Origin: Takakia lepidozioides
Lineage: Eukaryota; Streptophyta; Takakiopsida; Takakiales; Takakiaceae
NCBI GenBank assembly: GCA_030704615.1
Contig: CM060732.1
Span: forward strand, 73,143,053-73,207,052
Direction of reading: 5' to 3'
Length of the DNA stretch: 64,000 nucleotides
Part shown: one piece after another, positions 23,338-32,820 of the stretch
Layout of the letters: each line of letters opens with the position of its first letter
Numbering within the stretch: the stretch's first letter is position 1
Program-made: the position numbers and the translations under genes
The notes under the pieces: generated by a model
The model's input: the letters and a program-made list of their open reading frames with translations, nothing else
Database searches by the model: none
Told to the model about the DNA's origin: nothing

Positions 23338-24459
23338 GCCTTTGCTGTTACAACCCTTGCCGATTCCAGAGGGGACTTGGGAAAGCGTCTCGATGGATTT
23401 CATGACCGCTATGCCGCTGTCAAAAGGATTCGATGCAATCATGGTGGTGGTGGATAGGTTCAGTAAAATGGGCCATTTCATCCCCACCAAGGAGACGGCA
23501 ACGACGCAGGAAACAGGGCGACTTTACTTCGCCCACGTCTTAAAGCATCATGGAGTCCCGAAGGATATTGTCTCGGACCGCGATCCAAAGTTTACGAGTA
23601 AATTTTGGAGGGCACTTTGGAAGAAGATGGGGACGGGGCTGAAGATGAGCACCGCCTTCCGACCTACGACCGATGGCCAAACGGAAAGAGTGAATTCCGT
23701 AGTGAAGCAGATCTTGCGGAATTACGTGTCGGCAGACCAAACAGACTGGGTGGAACACTTAGACGCGGCAGAGTTCTGTTATAATAACACAGAACACTCC
23801 GCAACGGGAGTTTCCCCTTTCGTATTGGTCTATGGAAAAACAGCTCTGGTGCCGACAAGTTGGGCCGCCCAGGATGTTGAGGAACCGGCAGTAGCGGCGG
23901 TACTGGAAGAACGCGAGCGTTTGTTGAAGCTCGCAAAGTACAACATTGCCAAAGCTAGGAAACGGTATGAAAGGCAGATGAATCGAAAGCAGAGGGAAGT
24001 GAAGTTTGAGGCAGGCACGGAGGTCTGGCTGAACATCAAGAATTTCCGACTACCTCCGGAAGTGAGTCCAAAGTTCGTACCTCCGTATGCGGGACCCTTC
24101 GCATCCGGAAGGTGATGAATGAGGATGTGTATGAATTGAAGCTGCCGGCAAACAACAAGGTGCATCCAGTATTCCACGTCTCCCTTTTGAAGCCTTACTT
24201 CAAAGATGAAGTGCGTCCGAATCGGCATCAAATGTTGCGTCCGCCACCTGTGCTGTTGGATCATGAAAATGAACCTGAGTACGAGGTGGAGGCAGTACTT
24301 AAGTCGAGGAGGTTCAAGAACCGAGAAACGGAGTATCTCGTCATATGGAAGGGCTATCATCATGTGGAGGCATCTTGGGTGCGTGCCTCAGAAATGGGAA
24401 ACGCATCCGAGGCGGTTGCAGTTTTCGAAGGGCGACCTCAAAAGCGGAAGAAGCGTTGA
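23338..24459 (+). pseudogene. Chromovirus integrase core and chromodomain (second Ty3 element)
   Basis: The frame carries the integrase core with SVSMDFMTAMP (first Asp), VSDRDPKFTS (second Asp) and GQTERVNSVVKQ (Glu). The C-terminal GPF-type segment with PKFVPPYAGPF, VHPVFHVSLLKPYF and a chromodomain (EYEVEAVLKSRR, YLVIWKGY, ASWVRASEM) follow, ending at a TGA at 24457-24459. Chromodomains bind methylated histone H3 and steer integration into heterochromatin. A 1-nt deletion near 24100 (in GPFRIRK) breaks the frame. The zinc-binding N-terminus is missing here and lies inverted at 27656-27766. Confidence 0.92.
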
Positions 24460-24479
24460 TGGGGACATCAACCTTGGAG

Positions 24480-26057
24480 CGTGGGGGAGGAAATGCATGC
24501 TTAGCCCGGCTTAGCTAGCTTAGGAATCCGATTGCAAAAACTTGTATTGTACAAAAATTTGTTATAAAAGAAATGGGTTCCAGATGTTGTGCGTCCTATT
24601 TTGTTTGGAATGGTGATGCATGGTGTGGTTGGCTAGTGTGTAAGATGCATGCTAGCTTACAAAAGTGGGAGAGGTAAATTGGGTTAATTGTGTGTTTGCG
24701 CAGTGCCGAAATCGGGTGACTCCCATCCAAGGGGCAAGGAAACTTGCGCCTTCTTTAGGAGTTCACGTACAAGTGCGCACCTGGCACGTGCGCGTACTAT
24801 AACTGCGCTACCGAGGGGGTTGCCTTGTAGTGCGGGCTAACGCGGAAGCTACATGCTTCCGTTCATGTACTATAATCGTGTAGCCTCGGGACGAAGTCGT
24901 AGTGCGGCTTCGCCGTGTTCCCGTACCTCAGGCCAACATTCCAAGGCGGACCCAATTGTAGTGATTGGGGCGCGCGGTTGGTTCAAGGTTATCTTCCCAG
25001 TCAAAGAGGGTTTGAGGTGAACCCTTGCTCAAGGTGATGCCAAAAGCGGCATCATGAGCGGTCGCAAGCAATGTTGTTGCAGTAAGGCGATTCGATCCTC
25101 GAGGAGGATCGTTCCTTGGCCTTGAAGTAGGCCAAGAAGAGTGCACTGGGAGGAGCTTGAGAGGCTCCACCCTTGGGCGAGACTTAGAGGAAGTCGGCCG
25201 AACTAGCTAGTGGAGAGTAGAGTCAAGTGTGGGGTTTGGTTCTTTGCCATGGGACGCCATGGTACGGAAACAAACTCCTTGATGTGGGACGCCACAACTT
25301 GGATGTTTGTTTCCACAAAATGGACAAGCCAATGAGGACATCGACTCCCTGTTGGTAGGGGTGTGTGTCACGGCCCTTTGCCTTGAGGGCGGGGGGGTCG
25401 GGACACAAGAGGGGCTGCCCCTGTGGTGGGGGCAGTGGCAGCGATAGGTATGGGGGGCTGAAGCACCCTTGAGTGCCCAAGGCACTCAAGGAGGCGGAGG
25501 CGCTCACTAGGTGGAGCCCCGCACACCGGGTTGCGGTGGGGGTGGCTCCACAAGGGGTGGTGGTAGCTAGCGGGACTTAGTGGGGGTGGCATAGGACTCA
25601 CCCTGGGGCGGAGACCTCGTGGTGGGAGTCATGGGGAGTCTTGGGACTCATCACGGTCCATAGGGGCCGTGGTGAGTGGGCCAAGACTCACCGCGACTCA
25701 TCACCGGGAGTCGAGGGTGTTCGTGGTGGTTTGCCATAAAATGGCATGGTTGTTTGTGAAACCCCCGCGGACAGCTACAGAAGTATATATAGGGAGTAGT
25801 AACCCCAAGAACGGTGCAAGCCTGTTTGGTGACCAAAAACTAGTGAGTAAGCGAGCGAGCCGGAAAGCGACCAAAGAGTGGGGAGCTGTTCCCGGACTGC
25901 CAACTACCAAAGGGAATTCCGCTGGTTCCAAACCATTGGAGGGTTATTTGGGAGATCAAAGGGGGACCGTTATGCCCCGGTGAGCAGCCGGAGCTCCAAG
26001 TTGGCCCGGCGGCCAGGTTGGGAGTTAGGCGCGCGCATCAAGCGAGTAACTATGACT
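24480..26057 (+). repeat. Chromovirus polypurine tract and 3' LTR (right border approximate)
   Basis: Just after the pol stop, GTGGGGGAGGAAA (about 24481-24493) has the form of a polypurine tract, followed by TGCATGCTTAGCCCGGC, a plausible LTR start. A TATA box (AAGTATATATAGGGAG) lies at about 25781-25796, which would place the RNA start near 25815. With only one copy in view, the right end (about 26057, before PPR sequence) is set only by the start of different sequence. Confidence 0.6.
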
Positions 26058-26098
26058 TGAGGGGGGAACTTACAGAAGTGAGGTGCGCGACATGCAAG

Positions 26099-26966
26099 GT
26101 ATGCACAACAGGGACGTGGGATGGAGGCTTTGGAGACCTATGAGCAAATGATGGGGGAAGGGGTCCAGCCCGGCCACATCATGTTTGTATGCATTGCAGG
26201 CCTGGCAGCCCTGGAGAAGGGCAAAGAGGTGCATGGGGATATCATCAAAGCTGGAATTGTACCTAATGTCATTCTAAACACTGCCCTGGCAGCTCTGGAA
26301 AAGGGGAAGGAGGTCCATGGTGACACCTTTAGAGCTGGAATTGTACCAACTGTCATTTTGAACAATACCCTAGTGGATATGTAGGCAAAATGTGGGTGCA
26401 TCGGGGATGCAAAGGGAGTGTTCAACACTATGGCTGAATGAGATGTGGTGTCGTGGAGTGCGATGCTTGCAAGGTATGCATAGCAGGGACGTGGGATGGA
26501 GGATTTGGAGACCTATGAGCAAATGATGGGGGAAGGGGTCCAGCCCGGCCACATCATGTTTGTATGCATTGCAGGCTTGGCAGCCCTGGAGAAGGGCAAA
26601 GAGGTGCATGGGGATATCATCAAAGCTGGAATTGTACCTAATGTCATTTGAAACACTGCCTGGGCAGCTCTGGAAAAGGGGAAGGAGGTCCATGGTGACA
26701 CCTTTAGAGCTGGAATTGTACCAAATGTCATTTTGAACAATACCCTAGTGAACATGTATGTAAAATGTGGGCGCATCGAGGATGCAAAGGGAGTGTTCAA
26801 CACTATGGCTGAACGAGATGTGGTGTCGTGGAGTGCGATGCTTGCATGGTATGCACAGGAGGGACGTGGGATGGAGGCTTTGGAGACATATGAGCAAATG
26901 ATGGGGGAAGGGGTTCAGCCCGGCCACATCATGTTTGTGTGCATTGCAGGCCTGGCAGCCCTGATT
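26099..26966 (+). pseudogene. PPR-gene fragment, 375-bp tandem units
   Basis: GGACGTGGGATGGAGG-type sequence recurs at about 26111, 26486 and 26861, a period of 375 bp, or 125 codons. Translation shows PLS-type pentatricopeptide motifs (KCGRIEDAKGVFNTM, DVVSWSAML, MEALETYEQM, GKEVHGDI). PPR proteins bind organelle RNA. Stops (for example TAG near 26382) and the lack of a start or an N-terminal targeting region mark these as captured gene pieces that cannot make a full protein. Confidence 0.85.
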
Positions 26967-27138
26967 TAAATCAGTCACCTCAACCATGACCACAACTTCT
27001 AAAAGAGGATCAAGAGAGGGAGTCCATAATGCCTCTTCTGGCTCTTCTGGGCATGTGAAGATGCTTTGTGAGGGAGGCAGACTGAAAGAGGCTCTACAAC
27101 CTTTAAACCAAGGAGCATTTCAGCAGATTTAGATATGT

Positions 27139-27655
27139 ATGTCTGTCTCTTGCTTAAGTATCAAAATGAAGGGTCTGGAAGCTGGAAAGCAGGTGCACAC
27201 TCACATTATCCAAAGTGGATTCACGCCAAGTGTTTTTCTCCTCAACCCCCTTGTGAACATGTATGTTAAGTGCAGGAGCATCATGAATGCACACCGAGTG
27301 TTCAACGGAATGCCTCAACAAACTTTGATCACGTTGAATATAATGTTGGCAGGATTTAACATGGGTGTGGTAGGAATGCTTTGGAGACCTATGAGCAACA
27401 GCTGCGCGAAGGGGTGAAGCCCAACCACATCACATTTGTTTGTAATGCATGTGCAAGCCTGGGAGCTCTGGAAAAGGGCAAAGAGGTCCATGGTGACATC
27501 GTCAAATCTGGAATTGTACCCAATGTCATTCTGAACACTGCCCTGGTGGACTGCATGTATGCCAAATGTGGGTGCATCGAGGATGCAAAGGAAGTGTTTG
27601 ACAGTACGGCTGAACGAGATGTGGTGTCGTGGAGTGCGATGATTGTAGGATATGC
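27139..27655 (+). pseudogene. Second PPR-gene fragment, sense strand
   Basis: This fragment is related to the preceding units but distinct: GLEAGKQVHTHIIQSGF, LVNMYVKC, HRVFNGMPQ, then in another frame LEKGKEVHGDIVKSGI, MYAKCGCIEDAKEVF and DVVSWSAMIVGYA. It stops abruptly in the middle of a motif at about 27655, where an inverted integrase piece begins. This is an inversion or recombination junction. Confidence 0.82.
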
Positions 27656-27766
27656 ACCCGCTTGCTTTTTGTACTCGCTCCGGTTTTGTTGGCATGTGGT
27701 GCATGTCTTGACATACTCCTCTGCCTCCTCCCTCAGTTTGGGCCAGAAATACTCTTTCTGCCAGGC
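27656..27766 (-). pseudogene. Chromovirus integrase zinc-binding fragment, inverted
   Basis: On the minus strand the piece reads YFWPKLREEAEEYVKTC and then CQQNRSEYKKQAG, the second half of the integrase HHCC module and its linker to the core. It would precede the core that begins on the plus strand at about 23340. The two parts of one integrase therefore lie 4.3 kb apart in opposite orientation. Confidence 0.85.
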
Positions 27767-28560
27767 CTGCAATGCATACAAACATGATGTGGCCGGGTTG
27801 GACCCCTTGTTGCTCATAGGTCTCCAAAGCCTCCATCCCACGTCCCTGCTGTGCATACCTTGCAAGTATCGCACTCCACGACACCACATCTCGTTCAACC
27901 ATAGTGTTGAACACTCCCTTTGCATCCCTGATGCACCCACATTTTGCCTACATATCCACTAGGGTATTGTTCAAAATGACATTTGGTACATTCCAGCTTT
28001 GAAGGTGTCACCATGGACCTCCTTCCCCTTTTCCAGAGCTACCAGGGCAGTGTTTTGAATGACATTAGGTACAATTCCAGCTTTGATGATATCCCCATGC
28101 ACCTCTTTGCCCTTCTCTAGGGCTGCCAGGCCTGCAATGCATACAAACATAATGTGGCCGGGCTGGACCCCTTCCCCCATCATTTGCCCATAGGTCTCCA
28201 AAGCCTCCATCCCACGTCCCTGTTGTGCATACCCTGCAAGCATCGCACTCCACGACACCACATCTCGTTCAACCATAGTGTTGAACACTCCCTTTGCATC
28301 CCCGATGCACCCACATTTTGCATACATGTCCACTAGGGTATTGTTCAGAATGATATTTGGTACAATTCCAGCTCTGAAGATGTCACCACGGACCTCCTTC
28401 CCCTTTTCCAGAGCTGCCAAGGCAGTGTTTAGAATGACATTAGGTACAATTCCATCTTTGATTCTTTGATGATATCCCCATGCACCTCTTTGCCCTTCTC
28501 AGGGGTTGCCAGGCTTGCACAAGCATTGCAATGCACACAAACATGATGTGAGAGGGCAAA
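27767..28560 (-). pseudogene. PPR-gene fragment, antisense copy
   Basis: The minus strand carries the same PPR units as 26099-26966 (LEKGKEVRGDIFRAGI, MYAKCGCIGDAKGVFNTM, DVVSWSAML, RGMEALETYGQM). Together they form a large inverted repeat. The open frame 28420-27971 is the longest piece. It has no targeting peptide and no proper end. Confidence 0.83.
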
Positions 28561-28679
28561 ACAGGCTGAAATAGGTCAAAGAAGAAGATGCCCTCACCAC
28601 ATTGTCCTTGAGATTGTGTCATGACTTGACCAACCATCAACCCAGAAGGACCTCTTGTGTGTGCTGCTTGTGTATGTAG

Positions 28680-28935
28680 TCAGGTAATGTCGGTTTGGTC
28701 TGTGAGATCGAACCACCATGGTGTAGCTGAGTAGGCAGAGATTGAAACACGGCTTGCTAAGACCAAGCTAACTCTCCCAAGAACGGCAAGCTCGCAAGAA
28801 TGTTGCGAGCTTCTCCTCGTCTCATCTCCTCCTCCTCTCCTCCTTCGCTCAACGCCTCCATCCCACGCCCCTGCATATCCTACGTTCATCGCGTTCCATC
28901 CCTCGGCTACTGGTGTGGCGCATGGAGACAAAAAA
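28680..28935 (-). pseudogene. Possible PPR-derived 5' fragment
   Basis: The minus-strand reading includes EGWNAMNVGYAGAWDGG, which resembles the end of a PPR motif, followed by an Arg/Gly-rich low-complexity stretch. It probably belongs to the same captured gene family. Evidence is weak. Confidence 0.4.
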
Positions 28936-28939
28936 AAAC

Positions 28940-29762
28940 GCCAAGTCCCAGCCCTCCTCTATATTCACGATTACCCTAATTGGCAACCTTATTAGCAACT
29001 TTTTAACTTTTTAACCTTTTGCACTTTGATTCATTCTAGGTCATAGGCTAAAGTCCTGCTACCAGACTTGTTTAGAAAACCAAAACACCACGTAGACAAA
29101 CATTTGATAATGATAATAAAATGTATTACCATTGGGCTGGTTTGAACACTTGTTGGTAAATTTAGGTTAGGATTTTTAGGTTAGGATTTTTTCGAAATAT
29201 TCTGGTTTTTTCTTTGATGTGTGAGATGACAAAGTCCAAGCATGTCACATAAACAAGGAGTTCAACGTAAGGATGATGCAAGTGATTTGTGGCAAAAAGT
29301 GTAAATCATGCCTATGCCTATTTGTCCTAGTTGTGTCATAGGTTGCAACGGAACGAGGCCACCTTTGAATGGGATCCCCATGCTCATTTCACCAAGGGCA
29401 TTATAGACTTTATAATGTAGAGATTGAAAATGGGGTGTATTCTTCACTTGCTAGTAGCCCATTGTGCAGATTTCTAAACATGAACATGAAGTTCATAATC
29501 ATTTTCCAAGGGCATCATTCTCAAACTCCCCATACACCACAATCAGTGGAAATAATTGTATGTTCCCATTTCACACAGGTGTGTAACATGCCATGTAAAC
29601 TAAGCCAACCCCTGCCACGCTCATGGCTGTTTTCACTCTTGCCTGGGGTGTGGACCACATGTGAGACACCCCATAGTTAGGGCATATTTAGACCCACACC
29701 TTGGCTCAGTGTACAGACCCGCGATAAAAGCCGTGGAATGTGCCAGGTGTGAGATGGCAGAG
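28940..29762. other. Right interior of the CACTA element without genes
   Basis: AT-rich sequence without coding sense. The last 150 bp contain motifs such as GTGTGAGATGGCA that echo the left subterminal repeats. Confidence 0.5.
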
Positions 29763-29792
29763 CTGTGGAAAAAACCGGTTTCTCTTCTAGTG
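29763..29792 (-). repeat. Right terminal inverted repeat of the CACTA element
   Basis: The sequence ends CTCTTCTAGTG, the complement of the left end, and is followed directly by the AAA target duplication at 29793-29795. Confidence 0.95.
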
Positions 29793-30761
29793 AAATGGAT
29801 TGAATTGGTGGCATTGCCTGACAAGGCAAGTGAGGGGGCTGCGTATGCATTCTTAGATCGAGTGCTTAGCCAATCTGGTGCTCCAGCCGAGGTACTCACA
29901 GACCAGGGGAGAGAGTTCTTGGGGGAGTTTCAGGCTTTGTGTGAGCAAGCCTTGATAGATCACCGCACTACTTCTCGGGATCATCCCAAGGCTGATGGCT
30001 TGGCGGAGAGAGTTGTTCAGACAGTCAAGAGAGGTTTGCGCAAGTATGGTTTGCAGAAGGGACACCTAGGAGATTGGGACCTTCAGCTGCCTTGGCTAGC
30101 TATGGGCTATAGGTTCAGCAAACAAGCTTCACTTGCCTCATTCTCACCTTATTTTCTTCTCTTTGGCCGAGAGCCGGATTTGCCTGCATCTATTCGCAGG
30201 GAGACTGCAGTAGTCCTCAACCTTGATGATCCGGATGTGTGGACACAAGTATGTGCCCAACGGGCAGAGTTGTTCAAGAGAGTCATGCTTATGGATTTTG
30301 AGAACCTTGCTATTGCCCAACACCGAGATACATTGAGGTACGCCACTATATGTGGAGGGGGATATCGGCCAGGTGTTCGGCGTTTCTATCCTGGGGACTA
30401 TGTGTATCTGCAGCAGACAACGCCTACAACCTTGGATGTCACAGCAGGTCGTGTGATTCTAAGAGTCCGGGAGGTGTTGCCTTCAGGAATATTGATTCTG
30501 GAGGGTCGAGATGGCATGGTATGGAAGGACCATGTGCGCAATTGTGCGCCATGTCACCTTCCACATGTGGATGGGAGGATAGATCCCAACCTTGCAGTGG
30601 TACCTGCAGGGTTGCGTTGCATGCTATGTGGGCATGCTGGTGGTGCCGCGACCATGTTGATGTGTGACAAATGCTCAAGGGGGTGACACATGGGATGCTT
30701 GACGCCGCCACTTGAGGAGGTTCCTACTGGAGAATGGTTGTGTCCACGATGCCTTGGATAG
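29793..30761 (+). pseudogene. Integrase C-terminal part fused to a PHD finger (DNMT retroelement)
   Basis: The integrase core resumes at WIELVALPDK, with the second catalytic Asp in VLTDQGREF (Asp codon at 29901-29903) and the Glu in GLAERVVQ (30005-30007). A C-terminal segment follows (GVRRFYPGDYVYLQQ, GILILEGRDGMVWKDHV). It ends in a C4HC3 PHD finger (30618-30752): CMLCGHAGG, MCDKC, then a TGA where GWH is expected, HMGCLTPPLEEVP, GEWLCPRC. The stop is TAG at 30759-30761. PHD fingers read histone H3 tails, so this domain may direct integration as a chromodomain does in chromoviruses; that is inference. The TGA at about 30684 is the only stop in this part. Confidence 0.88.
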
Positions 30762-31011
30762 AGGTAGTGGGGCATGACAGTGGTGAGGTTGACAAGTGAT
30801 CCAAGGTCTAGCTAACGGGAGTTCAATGCCATGGACACCCAATTGAAGCCATGGATTGCAGGAAGGCGAGTAACGATGGGGCTACTTTTGCACCCAACCT
30901 CTTGATCTATTGCCTTTAGATACTGGGACTTGGGCGATTGATGACCACGCGATGATCTTATTGGGATGGGTATTTGTCAGCTATCCGGTGTTAGAGGGAC
31001 CTAATCACCAG

Positions 31012-31023
31012 CTAGGGGGGCGA
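31012..31023 (+). promoter_or_regulatory. Candidate polypurine tract
   Basis: AGCTAGGGGGGCGA is the only strong purine run downstream of pol and would prime plus-strand DNA. It abuts the 88-bp repeat at 31024, not the 3' LTR-like repeat at 31112, so LTR borders are ambiguous. Confidence 0.45.
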
Positions 31024-31111
31024 TTGTGGTATAGCTTTCTAGGATTGTGTGCTTAGATTTTGTGGTGGACAATGATGTATGTTGTGGCACGATGCTTAGG
31101 TGCACGATAGC
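31024..31111 (+). repeat. 88-bp direct repeat, left copy
   Basis: Begins TTGTGGTATAGCTTTC and ends GTGCACGATAGC. It is nearly identical to 31475-31562 and lies directly before the 3' LTR-like repeat. Confidence 0.9.
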
Positions 31112-31474
31112 TGTCATGGTTTTAGTCATGGTTATCTAGAATTACCTACTTCTATAACTAGGACATTTTAGATATTTATATTTATATTTTGTGTATTGGG
31201 ACTTCATTTGGTCTCACATGCCAAGTGAGGTGTCGAGCCTCACTTGGGACATGGGGATAGGTTTTCCCCTTGTGAGGATGGAGGAGGCTCATCTTCTTGT
31301 AGTTGAGCCGCCATGAGCCTCTCTCACCTCCATAGCTCTAGGTATTGAGAGGGAGTGTGGTGAGGGCTTTGTAGGGTGGATTCCCTTAGCAAGGGTGCCC
31401 TTGGCTTGACTTAGTTTATGTGATTGAGTGGATTCATGAGTGGAGGGTTTCTATTATGTTCACTTTCATTATCA
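31112..31474 (+). repeat. 3' LTR-like repeat
   Basis: Begins TGTCATGG and ends TTATCA, with small differences from the 5' copy (for example a missing GTTA block near 31156). Confidence 0.78.
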
Positions 31475-31562
31475 TTGTGGTATAACTTTCTAGGATTGTG
31501 TGCTTAGATTGTGTGGTGGACAACGATGTATGTTGTGGCACGATGCTTAGGTGCACGACAGC
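31475..31562 (+). repeat. 88-bp direct repeat, right copy
   Basis: Begins TTGTGGTATAACTTTC and ends GTGCACGACAGC, then LINE sequence follows. The pair flanks the 3' LTR-like repeat exactly. Confidence 0.9.
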
Positions 31563-32820
31563 CCCAATCCAAAGGCATCAGGCAAAAAAATGGGCAGGCT
31601 GGGACTCCAAGGGGATTAGTAAAGTAGGAGACATTTGGAAACATGGCAGCCTGCTCTCCAAAGACACAACCACTACCATAGTCGGAAAAATCAGAGCGAA
31701 CCACAGTTACGATTCCATTATCCAAAGCATCCCACCCCATTGGATTAACAATCTCTTGGCAGGACCCTCAAGCCCCTCCTCCAATTACTGGACTCTCGTT
31801 ATCCTTTCCAACACACTTACTTTTCTCTTTGTGGTTTCCACTACAGACCATTCTATGGAAGGTTACTCCTTTCACATTGACGCTAATACCCTCACACTTT
31901 CAATCCAAGACAACAACATCCAATCCTTCCCTCGCTATCCATACACCCCTGTCAGCATCTGTTGTTGGACATCCCCAACCAAAGACACCAACCCGCAACC
32001 CCCCCTGAACCAACCTCCTCTAGCATGGTTCGCCTCCCAAAGGTTCGTATGGATCCTTACCAGGCCCCTTCCAGAGCTAGACTTCGATCCGCAGGAATGG
32101 TCTTGGAAACTAACCCGCACCCCTACCCCATTCTTCACATACACAACTAAAAAAGGGATATACAGCACTATCGCAAGCCCCTCCCATCCTGGCGAAATGG
32201 AACGAAAAGTGGAGTCACTTCGACTTTCACAATGAAAGCTGGGAATTGATTTGGAGGATCATTTGGACCAAAGCCAGACTGGCCAAAATGGCGGCATTCT
32301 TGTGGCAAATAGCAAACAAAGTTCTGAAGGTTGGTGAATGGCTGGGGTTTAACGACGCCCTTCTCTGTAAATGTTGTTCAGCACCTATTATGGAATCGCA
32401 AGAACATTGTCTTCTTTACTGCCATGCCCCTGCATCGATATGGCCGCACATTCACTCTTTCTATGGGCGCTGGAACGGCATACCCTTAATCTCGCTTGGA
32501 ATTATGCTAAACTATGACAGATCCTCAAAAAGCAGAGTCAATGATTGTCCAGTCTTTGACACTCTTAGTTGTGCCACCCTCTGGCACTCGTGGAAAGCGA
32601 GATGTAATTGCCCTGCAGTCCGTGGTTTCTTTTTCATGTCAGCTGCTAGTTTGATCCAGGCTCTCTGCCTTCGTCTCTACCTGGGCACATCAAGGCATTA
32701 TCTGCAGAAGCGTCTCCAACGATCACTGCGAATGGAACAAGCAGCCACCGCCCAGCTGGAGCAACATCATTACCATCATCCACCACATCGCCGGAGTTTG
32801 ACAGGGACATAAACTGGAAG
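31563..32820 (+). pseudogene. LINE (non-LTR) ORF2 C-terminal fragment with zf-RVT domain
   Basis: The first frame (to about 32235) is the region between RT and the C-terminus of plant L1-like ORF2 (WDSKGISKVGDIW). After a frameshift near 32200, WNEKWSHFDFHNESW leads into the zf-RVT module: WELIWRIIW, KMAAFLWQIANKVL, CKCCSAP, ESQEHCLLYCHAPASIW. This zinc-binding domain is typical of plant LINE ORF2 ends. The RT itself is absent. No poly-A tail was seen at the 3' edge. Confidence 0.8.

Larger units (their letters stand above)
21870..29792. mobile_element. CACTA-type DNA transposon, apparently non-autonomous, inserted in the integrase gene
   Basis: The left end reads CACTAGAAGAGAAACCGG and the right end is its reverse complement. 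Over 30 bp the two ends differ at two positions. The 3-bp target AAA is duplicated at 21867-21869 and 29793-29795. CACTA termini with a 3-bp target duplication define the CACTA/EnSpm superfamily. The integrase reading frame is continuous if the element and one AAA are ignored, which proves insertion after the retroelement. No transposase-like coding region is seen in the 7.9 kb. The cargo is a chromovirus 3' part and PPR-gene fragments. Mobilisation would need a transposase from elsewhere. Confidence 0.92.
12903..31474 (+). mobile_element. Ty3/gypsy-type LTR retroelement encoding a C5-cytosine methyltransferase and a PHD finger
   Basis: Two direct repeats of 365 and 363 bp (12903-13267 and 31112-31474), starting TG and ending CA, bound an interior with gag, protease, C5-DNA methyltransferase, reverse transcriptase, RNase H and integrase, with a PHD finger at the end of pol. 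Without the later CACTA insertion (21870-29792) the element is about 10.6 kb. Gene order with RT before integrase is Ty3/gypsy type. It is not a chromovirus, because a PHD finger replaces the chromodomain. Stops and frameshifts in every domain mark it as dead. No clear primer-binding site or 5-bp target duplication was found, and the only G-rich polypurine tract is 88 bp away from the 3' repeat, so the exact LTR borders are uncertain. Confidence 0.8.
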
